From an uncultured Maribacter sp. (lineage in GTDB: Bacteria > Bacteroidota > Bacteroidia > Flavobacteriales > Flavobacteriaceae): a stretch of DNA of 64,000 bases. The stretch is taken from the NCBI GenBank assembly GCA_947504045.1, contig CANNFY010000001.1, positions 372,001 to 436,000 on the forward strand, in the 5' to 3' direction. Below are positions 17,864-26,885 of the stretch, piece after piece (the stretch's first letter is position 1; each line of letters opens with the position of its first letter). The translations under genes and the position numbers were made by a program. The notes below the pieces were generated by a model. That model saw nothing but the letters and a program-made list of their open reading frames with translations. It searched no databases and was not told the DNA's origin.

Positions 17864-18655
17864 TTATTGTGTTAATAAAGATCTGTCTAAATTTACATAA
17901 CCCCCATCTACCGCTATAAATTGGCCTGTTGTATGCGATGATTTGCTAGATATAGTAAACAAACACGTATCTGCAATTTCTTGTGGCGTTGTCATTCTAT
18001 TTTCTAATGGTATTTTAGATACTATAGATTTTAGTTTTTCTTCAGCATTATCTAAAGTTTTAATCCATTTATCATAAGCAGGTGTCCAGCTTTCTGCAAT
18101 TATAATAGCATTTACTCTAATACCCTCTTTTATTAAATCTACAGCCCACTCTCTTGTTAAACCAAAAACACCGCCTTTAGCTGCCGCATAACCAGAAGTA
18201 CCTCCTTGTCCAGTTATAGATACCTTAGAACCTATATTTAGTATATTACCTTTAGATTTTATTAAAAAAGGTAGCGCATGTTTTACAACAAGAAAATAAC
18301 TTACCATATTTAATTTTAATGAATACATAAAATCTTCATAACTGCCATCTAAACCAACACCATCATTTACACCAACATTATTAATTACAACATCAATACG
18401 ATTGTATTTTTGTGTTATTTTAGTAATAGCGGCTTCTATTTGCTCTGGTTTAGAAACATCTGTCTGGCAAAAAATAGCATCAACTCCTTTAGCTTGCAAC
18501 TCTTTTACATACTCAAATCCTCTTGCATTTCTATCTATTACTGCAGGTATTGCTCCTTCGTTTGCTAAACTTTGTAATATAGTTTCTCCTATACTTCCTT
18601 TTAACCCTGCAGCTCCCGAAATTACAACTACTTTATCTTTTAAATTTAAATCCAT
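17864..18655 (-). CDS. SDR family oxidoreductase, L-fucose dehydrogenase-like
   Basis: 263 residues from the ATG at 18655 (MDLNLKDKVVVISG); the longer frame to 18706 adds a non-homologous tail. The cofactor loop is SGAAGLKGSIGE, an expanded glycine motif seen in the L-fucose dehydrogenase branch. NNVG, the catalytic serine in NIGSKVS and YAAAK follow. The predicted reaction is oxidation of L-fucose (or a related 6-deoxy sugar) to the lactone, to be opened by the lactonase at 6571-7398. Substrate is inferred from subfamily look and the mutarotase next door. Confidence 0.75.
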   Translation of the reverse strand: MDLNLKDKVVVISGAAGLKGSIGETILQSLANEGAIPAVIDRNARGFEYVKELQAKGVDAIFCQTDVSKPEQIEAAITKITQKYNRIDVVINNVGVNDGVGLDGSYEDFMYSLKLNMVSYFLVVKHALPFLIKSKGNILNIGSKVSITGQGGTSGYAAAKGGVFGLTREWAVDLIKEGIRVNAIIIAESWTPAYDKWIKTLDNAEEKLKSIVSKIPLENRMTTPQEIADTCLFTISSKSSHTTGQFIAVDGGYVNLDRSLLTQ

Positions 18656-18952
18656 TTTAATTTTTTTATGTTCAAAAACAGTAATTCTTAATAGAACCTT
18701 CCCCAATTTATAAACTATCTTAATACATTACAATTTGTTTACTCAAAATACAGGCATGAATTACGAAATATTACTATAATAATTAAACATGCCTTTACTT
18801 GTGGAAAGTAGAATTAAATTATATAAAATTTGATATTACGGCAATAAACCATTGCACAAACACTATAACACATGGTTCATCTATTATAAAGATTTGTCTT
18901 AAAATAAATTTTTAGAGATAAAAGAGTAGTAACTATTAAAAGTGTGGTGGTT

Positions 18953-21900
18953 TTACTTTCTGTCTTTTAATAAATTACTTGGCGGAAATCCAAATTGTTT
19001 TTTAAAACACCTACTAAAATAAAGAGGATCATTAAAGCCAGTCATACTAGATACTTCTGAAACATTATACCTTCTAGATCTTAATAAACTTGCTGCTTTT
19101 TTTAATCTAATTGTACGTATAAATTCATTTGGAGATAGGTCTGTAAGTTCTTTTATTTTTCGGTATAATTTTGAAGAGCTCATTCCTAACTCTAAACATA
19201 AAAAAGAAGTAGTTAAAGCACTTTCGTTTAAATTGGCATCAATTAAAACTGATATTTTATCTATAAACTCTTCATCTACAGGAGAATGCGCAAGCAAATT
19301 AACTCCACTTTCAGATTCTAAAGAAAACTTTGCTTTTAATTCTTTTCTAGAATTAATAATATTAGTAATTCTTGTTTTTAATAATGTAGGATCAAAAGGC
19401 TTTACTAAATAACCATCTGCACCTGCGTTATACCCTTTTGTCTTATCTATGTTTTGAGACAAAGCGGTTAATAAAATTACTGGTATATGGCTAATTTGCT
19501 CGTCTGTTTTTAATTCTGTACAAAACTCTATTCCGTCCATTACTGGCATCATTACATCTGCAACACATAATATTGGTTTTATTTGTCTGCACAGTTTTAA
19601 ACCTTCTTTTCCATTTTCCGCACTATAAACTTTATAATATTCCGATAAATAATCTACCAAATACGTTCTTAGCTCTACGTTGTCCTCTATTATTAGCAGC
19701 TTAGCTTTTATATTGGTGCTTTTATTTCCTATTTTTTTAGGGAGTGTTTTTGGCGTTTCTTTAGTTAGGGTGTTTACTTCTGATACTTTTATTTCATTTT
19801 CTTCATAAGCACTTTTAAGTACAGGTAATTTAACTGTAAAAACAGTTCCTTTTTTAGGAGCACTAACAAAACTAACGTCTCCTTTATGTATTTCTACAAG
19901 AGACTTAACTAGAGAAAGCCCTATTCCAGAACCTGTAGTGCTTTCTTTACTATTCCTAGCCTGATAGAATCTTAAAAAAATATTTTTTTGACTACTTTCT
20001 GGTATCCCAATTCCGTTATCGCTAACCTCAACAATTAAATTTTCATTAGAATTGCCGTTTAAACCAATAAATAAATCTACAGCACCATGGTTTTTTGTAA
20101 ATTTTAAAGCATTTGAAAGTAAATTATATAGTATTTTTTCAAACTTATCTTTGTCTATCCATCCTGTTAACGTCTCTTCTTCACAATTAAAATTGAAAGA
20201 AATATTTTTGTTTTTAGCTAGTTCTTTAAAAGATTCAAAAATTATTTTTGACTGTTTAAGTATATTTATTTGAGAAACTTTTAAATCTAAACCACCTGTT
20301 TGGGCTTTTCTAAAATCTAACACCTGATTTACTAACTGTAGTAACCTATTTGCATTTTGATGTATTAACTTAGACCTAGAGCCTTGATACTCGTTATGAT
20401 TATCTTTTGCCTGTTGCATTAGGTCTTTTACAGGACCTAAGATTAGTGTTAAAGGTGTTCTAAGCTCATGCGATATATTTGTAAAAAATCGAAGTTTTTC
20501 CTCATTAAGTTTTTTATTACGTTCTTGCTTTAACTTAGAGGCCAATAATTCTTGTCTTAAACGAATTCTTTCTCGTATTACTTTTTGTATTAAATACGCT
20601 ATTAAAAACAATACTAAAAGTGCTATTAACAAGGCTTTGTAGGTTAACCAAAAAGGCGGTAACACTTTTATTTTATATGATTTTTCTTCTCCCCAATACC
20701 CATTACTATTACTTGCCTTTACTCTAAAAGTATAATCCCCTGGATATAAATTTGTGTATTGTACTGTTCTAGAATTGCTGTTAACCACAATCCAGTCATT
20801 ATTAAAGCCTTCTAGTTTATATTGGTACTTATTTTGTCTTTGATTTGTATAAGATGGACTAGAAAATTGTAGCGAAAAGTTTCTATTACTATATTCTAAA
20901 GTAATTTGGTTTGTATAATTTAACCCTTTAGAATCAAACTTTTGATTATTAATTTCTACACCATAATGCACCTCTTTATTATCTACACTAAAATTGGTTA
21001 TAAATGGTTTTGGTGCTCTTAATTCTTCTTCTAAAGTATATGGAGAGAAAGAAATTACACCATTTTTTCCTGCTAAATAAATTACAGAATTATTAAAATG
21101 ATAAAAGCCATTAGAACTAAATACATCTAATCTATTACCACTATTTATATGAAAAACTTGTGCTTCACCTGGTACACCTTTAGTATACTTATATTTAGCA
21201 ATACTATTATTATTCATATTTAACCAAAGAAAACCTTCGGTATCTATTGTCATATCTGTAACCCATTTTCCTGTAATATCTTTAGGAGAGTCTAGTTTTT
21301 TAAAACTATCTAAATTTTCATCATAATGCGCTAACCCTAAACGTGTAGCTGCCCACAGTTTATTATTACTATCTAAAATAACATCACTTACATTATCATG
21401 CGGAAGGCCATTTAAACTAGAATTAAAAGACTTTATTTTTTTTGTAGCATAATTATAATGCACTACACCACCTTCTGTAGCAAACCAAAAAATATTTTCC
21501 TTTTTATCTTTAATTATTTTATTAATTGAACTTGTTTTTAGTATTTGCCCAAAATCTTTATCTATAGTTAAATTATTCTTGTTAAGAACTACGGCTCCTT
21601 CTCCAAAGGATCCTATTAAGATGTTATGGTTATCTAATTTTAAAAATGCTAGAACAGCAGATTTTTGAAAACCTATATCTAAAACTTTAGAAGAACCATT
21701 TAAGTAATTATAAATTAAAATTTTACCATTCCATAGTCCACAAAAAAAAGTAACTCCATCATCCGAATAAATACTAGCAATATCGTTTGAAGAATTTTCT
21801 AATGGAGTATAGGATTCTTCTTTTGATACAAATAAACCGTTATGCTGTGTAGCAACTATAAGCTTTTCATCATAGGTTTTTGCAAAACCTCTTATACGAG

Positions 21901-23020
21901 GAACTTGGTTAGATAGGTATTTAGAAATTTCTTTATTTAACTTAAATTGATTTTCAAAAGGGTCATATTTATCCAAACCATCTTCTGTTGCAATCCACAA
22001 TACACCAGATGGATCAAAATATAAATCGGAAATTAAATTATCTATTAAAGAAGTGTCATCAGAAAGAATAGTGTAATACCACTTAAAATCTCCTTTTGCT
22101 ATATCTTCTAATTGCTTACAAACTAGTAACCCTCCTAAAGTACCAACCCAATATTTACCATCTGGCGCTCGAGCAACAGAAACAAAATAAGGCCCCAAAC
22201 TTTCCTTTATAGTTTTATCTTCAATCTCTAAGTTTAGAAAAATATTTTTTTTTACATCTAATAAAAAAAGACCTTCTCTTGTTCCTACAAAAATATCTGA
22301 TTTGTGATCTTCATAAATAAAATTTACATAAGGGTTTTTAATATTTGTTCCTGGAATACTTAATTCATATTGAATTATCTGACTAATAGCACCCTTATTG
22401 GTTAGATTAATTTTTGCTACAGAGGCAGTATCATAACTTCCTATCCAAATATTTCCTTTTTTATCTTCAAAAATTTCTTTTACATATTCAAAATTATCTA
22501 TTTCAACTTTAGAAAAAGTTTGTGTTTTTTTATCAAAAAGAAATAGCCCTTTTGTTTTAGTTCCAATCCAAATTTTATTAAACCTATCTATATGTAATGA
22601 ACGTATTTCATTATCTTCTAAACCATTAGAATTGTCTTTACTGGATAAATAAGTGGTAAACACTTCTTTATCCATTTCGTATAAAGTAAGTCCGTTTCTT
22701 GTACCTATCCAAAGGTGATTGTTAGCTGGGTCTAGCTCTAATGCAGTTATATCGTTATTATTTATTGTATTTGCATTTTCAGAGGAACTTAAATAGCTTT
22801 TAAATTGGTATCCATCAAACCTGTTTAAACCTGAAAATGTTCCTAACCATAAAAAACCATTAGCATCTTGTACTATATGCCGTACAGAGTTGTTTGACAA
22901 CCCATTATTATCATTATAATGCTCAAATTGGATACTCTGAGCTTCCAGAAAAAAACATATAAAACTTACTATACTTAATAATAAGTACTTTTTAATTTTA
23001 TATGAAAACTGTAGAGACAT
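18953..23020 (-). CDS. Hybrid two-component system regulator (sensor kinase + response regulator + AraC output)
   Basis: 1355 residues. In order: signal peptide; two seven-bladed regulator-propeller repeats (to about residue 680, motifs like LWLGT and IWIGT); a Y_Y_Y domain (about 700-775); a membrane helix near 790-810; a HisKA domain with the phosphorylated histidine in FFTNISHELRTPL (about residue 850); HATPase with DNGIGIPES and GSGIGLSLV; a receiver with the aspartate in VADVMMPVMDG (about 1154); and an AraC DNA-binding domain at the end. Such hybrid sensors bind oligosaccharides in the periplasm and activate the neighbouring susCD locus. It follows the GH29 gene by 91 bases. Confidence 0.95.
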   Translation of the reverse strand: MSLQFSYKIKKYLLLSIVSFICFFLEAQSIQFEHYNDNNGLSNNSVRHIVQDANGFLWLGTFSGLNRFDGYQFKSYLSSSENANTINNNDITALELDPANNHLWIGTRNGLTLYEMDKEVFTTYLSSKDNSNGLEDNEIRSLHIDRFNKIWIGTKTKGLFLFDKKTQTFSKVEIDNFEYVKEIFEDKKGNIWIGSYDTASVAKINLTNKGAISQIIQYELSIPGTNIKNPYVNFIYEDHKSDIFVGTREGLFLLDVKKNIFLNLEIEDKTIKESLGPYFVSVARAPDGKYWVGTLGGLLVCKQLEDIAKGDFKWYYTILSDDTSLIDNLISDLYFDPSGVLWIATEDGLDKYDPFENQFKLNKEISKYLSNQVPRIRGFAKTYDEKLIVATQHNGLFVSKEESYTPLENSSNDIASIYSDDGVTFFCGLWNGKILIYNYLNGSSKVLDIGFQKSAVLAFLKLDNHNILIGSFGEGAVVLNKNNLTIDKDFGQILKTSSINKIIKDKKENIFWFATEGGVVHYNYATKKIKSFNSSLNGLPHDNVSDVILDSNNKLWAATRLGLAHYDENLDSFKKLDSPKDITGKWVTDMTIDTEGFLWLNMNNNSIAKYKYTKGVPGEAQVFHINSGNRLDVFSSNGFYHFNNSVIYLAGKNGVISFSPYTLEEELRAPKPFITNFSVDNKEVHYGVEINNQKFDSKGLNYTNQITLEYSNRNFSLQFSSPSYTNQRQNKYQYKLEGFNNDWIVVNSNSRTVQYTNLYPGDYTFRVKASNSNGYWGEEKSYKIKVLPPFWLTYKALLIALLVLFLIAYLIQKVIRERIRLRQELLASKLKQERNKKLNEEKLRFFTNISHELRTPLTLILGPVKDLMQQAKDNHNEYQGSRSKLIHQNANRLLQLVNQVLDFRKAQTGGLDLKVSQINILKQSKIIFESFKELAKNKNISFNFNCEEETLTGWIDKDKFEKILYNLLSNALKFTKNHGAVDLFIGLNGNSNENLIVEVSDNGIGIPESSQKNIFLRFYQARNSKESTTGSGIGLSLVKSLVEIHKGDVSFVSAPKKGTVFTVKLPVLKSAYEENEIKVSEVNTLTKETPKTLPKKIGNKSTNIKAKLLIIEDNVELRTYLVDYLSEYYKVYSAENGKEGLKLCRQIKPILCVADVMMPVMDGIEFCTELKTDEQISHIPVILLTALSQNIDKTKGYNAGADGYLVKPFDPTLLKTRITNIINSRKELKAKFSLESESGVNLLAHSPVDEEFIDKISVLIDANLNESALTTSFLCLELGMSSSKLYRKIKELTDLSPNEFIRTIRLKKAASLLRSRRYNVSEVSSMTGFNDPLYFSRCFKKQFGFPPSNLLKDRK

Positions 23021-23111
23021 ATTGTAATATAAGATTTATAAATTACTTTCAAATAGTAGTTTTATATCTATTTAAAAAAAATAAAATCTTTGAAATTTTA
23101 CGCCGTAAATA

Positions 23112-24416
23112 CTATTCTACAATTTCTACGTTGGTTAATTTTACTGTTATAGGATTGGGCCAAATTTTATCATTATATAACCTATGTGCTCTACTTATAG
23201 ATATTTCTAATGCTTTTTCATGTTGTATTAGTCTAGATTTAGGATTGTTTTCTGGCCAGTACTCCACCACTAAATCATTTTGTCCTAAAACTGATATTTT
23301 AGTCTCTTTCGTAGCTCTTAAATATTTAATTAAAAAATTACGTCTAAACCCTTTAAACCAATCGTCTTTTTGGTCGGTTATAAAAACATAAACTGCATTT
23401 TCTTTTTTATTTTGTGTAAACCATAGGTCGCCATCTTTTATTTTATTTGGCAACGGACGAATATTTTTTATTCCTTCGTTATTTACAAACATCCAAAGTG
23501 CTACTTCTCTTAGCCTTTCTTCTTGTTCTATAGGTATTTCTCCATTTGGTTTTGGACCTATATTTAAAAGAAAATTACCTCCTTTTGCTCTAATTTCTAT
23601 AAGTTTATTAATTAAGTCTGTTCCAGATTTATATTTTTCATTTGTAGGCTTGTATTGCCATTGCGTACCCATAGTCATACAAGTTTCCCAAGGACCTTTT
23701 AATGCGGTATCGGGTATTTTTTGTTCCGGAGTATTCATTTCTCCTCTGGTTACAATAATTTTAGGGTCTTTAGCATGCACATGTTGTACTATATCTGCTT
23801 TTTTAAAAGAATCAAAAAACATAATATCTGGACTATACATATCAATTAATTCATCTATTTGCTTTTTATCATATGCTAATAATTCTGGATTATTAGTAAC
23901 CTGGTTTGTATATCCTTTTCTAGAAATTATATGCCCCTGCTTATAAACAAAGCTAAAATCTTCTGGAGAAAAATAAATTCCTACCTTAATATTATACTCT
24001 CGTAATGCTTTAAATAACTCTCCTGCAATATCTTTTCCATACGGAGTATTCATTATATTAAATTCTGTAGTTTTTGTATCCCACATACAAAACCCGTTAT
24101 GGTGTTTTACCGTAAAAACTACATACTCTGCGCCTGTTAGTTTAAATAATCTTGCCCATTCATCTGGATCAAACTTTTTAGGATTAAATGTTTTAGGAAG
24201 TTCGTTCATGTATTTTTTTACATAAGCATCACTAGCTCCCACCATAGAATGGCTTATAACACTACCTAATTGAGAATCCATACTCCAGTGTACAAAAAGA
24301 CCAAAACCCATATCTTTAAAATCTTCTACAAGCTTTACATCATTTTTAAGTTGCGCAGATACTGAAAAAAACACACAACAAAGCACAAAAACTAAACTCT
24401 TAATTTTTAAAATCAT
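23112..24416 (-). CDS. Alpha-L-fucosidase, GH29
   Basis: 434 residues with a cleavable signal peptide (to about residue 21). GH29 hallmarks: FGLFVHWS near residue 40, YVVFTVKHHNGFCMWDTKTTEFN (His105, His106) and the nucleophile Asp202 in SPDIMFFDSF. It has only the catalytic domain and short beta-sandwich, with no carbohydrate-binding module. It releases L-fucose in the periplasm by retaining hydrolysis. It lies 6 bases after GH92 in the susCD operon. The linkage is not deducible. Confidence 0.92.
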   Translation of the reverse strand: MILKIKSLVFVLCCVFFSVSAQLKNDVKLVEDFKDMGFGLFVHWSMDSQLGSVISHSMVGASDAYVKKYMNELPKTFNPKKFDPDEWARLFKLTGAEYVVFTVKHHNGFCMWDTKTTEFNIMNTPYGKDIAGELFKALREYNIKVGIYFSPEDFSFVYKQGHIISRKGYTNQVTNNPELLAYDKKQIDELIDMYSPDIMFFDSFKKADIVQHVHAKDPKIIVTRGEMNTPEQKIPDTALKGPWETCMTMGTQWQYKPTNEKYKSGTDLINKLIEIRAKGGNFLLNIGPKPNGEIPIEQEERLREVALWMFVNNEGIKNIRPLPNKIKDGDLWFTQNKKENAVYVFITDQKDDWFKGFRRNFLIKYLRATKETKISVLGQNDLVVEYWPENNPKSRLIQHEKALEISISRAHRLYNDKIWPNPITVKLTNVEIVE

Positions 24417-24422
24417 ATTTTA

Positions 24423-26783
24423 TTATTTCATAGAATTAGTAGCTGAAGAAGCTTTCATTGTAAGTTGAAGAGTACCACCATTAACTATATCTTGATGGCG
24501 TATAGAAAAATTATTCAATGTACTATTATTTAACATCACACTATCTACATACACATTTTCTGTACTATTATTAATAGTTGTGATTACAAATTGTTCTCCG
24601 GAATAAAAATCGGGGTTTAGTTGTATGGTTACTTTATTAAAAATTGGGCTACCTATTTCGTAATAAGGGTTTTCGTCTACACCACCATTCATCTGAAAAA
24701 TTCCAATTTTCATTAAAACACTTAAACTACTCATTAAGCCTTGATCCTCATCGCCACTATAACCAGATGATGGAGACAACTTACTAAATACAGAAGAAAC
24801 CACCTTACGAGACCAATATTGAGAAAGGTCTGGTCTTCCTAATCCATTAAAAATATTTGCGGTCTGCATTGCTGGTTGGTTACCGTAATTAATTGGTACT
24901 CGACTATATTCTGGATGCATTTCTCTATCATGTGAATTGCCTGCCGTAAAATTTAATTTTTCTGCTTCTTTAAATTGCTTATTTAGTTTTATAACAGCTT
25001 TATCTTTTCCTCCCATTAACTCTGCTAAACCTGATATATCGTGTGGTACAAACCATGTGGATTGTGCTCCATTAGATTCATTAAACCCATTTTCATATTG
25101 GTATGGATCAAAATTTTGTTTCCAAACTCCGTTTACATTTTTTGGACGCATCCATCCAGACGTTGCATCATATACATTTTTATAATTTTTGGAGCGTTTT
25201 AAAAAATATGAATAATCCTGTTTGTAATTTAATTTTTTAGCAAGTTGGGCTAAAACATAATCTTGGTAGGCATATTCCATTGTAAGGCTAGCCCCATCTT
25301 GATGTCCGCCAAAAACACCTTCAGGAATTGGATACGGCACATACCCTTTATTTAGATAATAAGAAAAACCTCCTCCTAAGTTTGTATTATGTTCGTATCC
25401 AGATTTTTCCATAATACCACCAGGCATATGGTTCTTTTTTAATGCTGTATAAATAGAATCTAAATTTTTAGTAATAATACCTTGCTGAATTGCACTTACT
25501 ATAAATGGAGTGCTAGAAGCCCCGGTCATTACATAGGTATAATTTCCTCCAGAGGGTCCTCTAGGAACAAGACCACCATCTTTTTTATATTGTAATAATG
25601 AACTAACAAACTCTTTTTTAATTTCTGGATAAACCAATCCCCAAAGTGTATTAATTGTCCACTGTGCCCCCCAAAAAGAATCGGAATTATAATGGTTAAA
25701 TTCTGGTGTACCATCTTCTTTTAATGGTAATTGTCCTATTCTAAATTTATCTCCAGTGTTATCTGGATAAGCGCCATTAACATCGCTTATAATTTTTCGC
25801 CCATGTAAAGAATGCCATAAATCTGTATAAAATCTTCTTTGTTCTTTTTCTGTACCACCTTCTATTTTTATTCTTTCTAATAAGTTATTCCAACTTAGTT
25901 TAGATTCTTCTACAACGGCATTAAAATTCCAGTGCGGTAACTCTTTATTGCTATTATTTTTTGCATTTTCTATACTAGTATAAGAAATGGCAGCTTTCAT
26001 AAGAACTGGGTTTTCTTCATTTTTTAAAACCAATAAATAATTGCCTGTTTCTTTATCTTTTTTTAAACTTAAAATAGAGGCATTTAATTTAATGTTAAAA
26101 AATACTGGGTTAGATTTTGGTTTCCTTCTTGTTTCTTTAATAATAAAAGAACCACTTAATTCTTTTTCTCCTGTCTGCTTTAAATTTCCAAGAAATGTTT
26201 TACACGGACCTAGAGTGGCATTAAGATTAAAAAGAATTCCCCTTTTTGTATTTTTCGGATAGGTATACTTATGCATTCCTACCCTTGTAGTGCTAGACAA
26301 CTCTGTTTTAATTTTATATCTATCTAGCTCTAAAGAATGATAACCAGGAGTTACCACTTCTTTTTCATGACTAAATTTAGAATAAAAATCTTTAAATAAA
26401 TCCTCTTTATTTTCTTCAGTTATAGTAACAGGCATTACGGAAAGACCAGATAATTGCCAGGCATGAATATGGCTAAAACCTTTTACTGTGTCTATCTCGT
26501 ATCGATAACCACTACCCCAAGTACCTTCAAGTTGTGTATCTGGGCTTAAATTTACCATTCCAAAAGGCCTACTTGCAGATGCAAATAAAAACCATCTAGA
26601 ATTTTCAGTATCTAATTGTGGGTATACTTTATCTACAGCCCTTTGATTTTTAATAGTTTTTATAGGGTCTACTATTTTAGCCTCTTGTTTACAAGAAAGA
26701 AAAAACATAGTTATAATACATAACAGCATGCATTTTTTAGTAAAAAGAAAACTTAAAAACTTATAATAAATAATTTTCAACAT
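24423..26783 (-). CDS. GH92 family glycosidase, divergent (alpha-mannosidase-like), lipoprotein
   Basis: 786 residues; lipobox FFLSC (Cys31). GH92 features: FASASRPFGMVNLSPDT, GSGYRYEIDTVKGFSHIH, GGHQDGASLTMEYAYQDY and the C-terminal YYEIGSPIFNKVTIQL. The usual GNxDxGQMSAWYV segment is altered to SGDEDQGLMSSLSVLMKIGIF: the acidic residues remain but the aromatic positions are changed. Known members are calcium-dependent inverting alpha-mannosidases. The altered motif suggests a different linkage or sugar. It is the third gene of the susC-susD-GH92-GH29 operon. Confidence 0.85.
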   Translation of the reverse strand: MLKIIYYKFLSFLFTKKCMLLCIITMFFLSCKQEAKIVDPIKTIKNQRAVDKVYPQLDTENSRWFLFASASRPFGMVNLSPDTQLEGTWGSGYRYEIDTVKGFSHIHAWQLSGLSVMPVTITEENKEDLFKDFYSKFSHEKEVVTPGYHSLELDRYKIKTELSSTTRVGMHKYTYPKNTKRGILFNLNATLGPCKTFLGNLKQTGEKELSGSFIIKETRRKPKSNPVFFNIKLNASILSLKKDKETGNYLLVLKNEENPVLMKAAISYTSIENAKNNSNKELPHWNFNAVVEESKLSWNNLLERIKIEGGTEKEQRRFYTDLWHSLHGRKIISDVNGAYPDNTGDKFRIGQLPLKEDGTPEFNHYNSDSFWGAQWTINTLWGLVYPEIKKEFVSSLLQYKKDGGLVPRGPSGGNYTYVMTGASSTPFIVSAIQQGIITKNLDSIYTALKKNHMPGGIMEKSGYEHNTNLGGGFSYYLNKGYVPYPIPEGVFGGHQDGASLTMEYAYQDYVLAQLAKKLNYKQDYSYFLKRSKNYKNVYDATSGWMRPKNVNGVWKQNFDPYQYENGFNESNGAQSTWFVPHDISGLAELMGGKDKAVIKLNKQFKEAEKLNFTAGNSHDREMHPEYSRVPINYGNQPAMQTANIFNGLGRPDLSQYWSRKVVSSVFSKLSPSSGYSGDEDQGLMSSLSVLMKIGIFQMNGGVDENPYYEIGSPIFNKVTIQLNPDFYSGEQFVITTINNSTENVYVDSVMLNNSTLNNFSIRHQDIVNGGTLQLTMKASSATNSMK

Positions 26784-26801
26784 ATTTAAAAACTATTAGA
26801 A

Positions 26802-26831
26802 TATAGGCAGGTGTAGAGTTACCTGCCTATA
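26802..26831 (-). repeat. Intercistronic stem-loop between susD and GH92
   Basis: TATAGGCAGGT (26802-26812) and ACCTGCCTATA (26821-26831) are perfect 11-base arms around 8 bases. A good T-run is missing on the minus strand (interrupted T's only). It probably stabilises the susCD end of the mRNA or partly terminates, so that susCD is made in excess over the enzymes. Confidence 0.7.
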
Positions 26832-26885
26832 AATTAAACACAAGAAAAAAACTGACTTAAAAAACTAACTTTTTTGAATCCTTAA

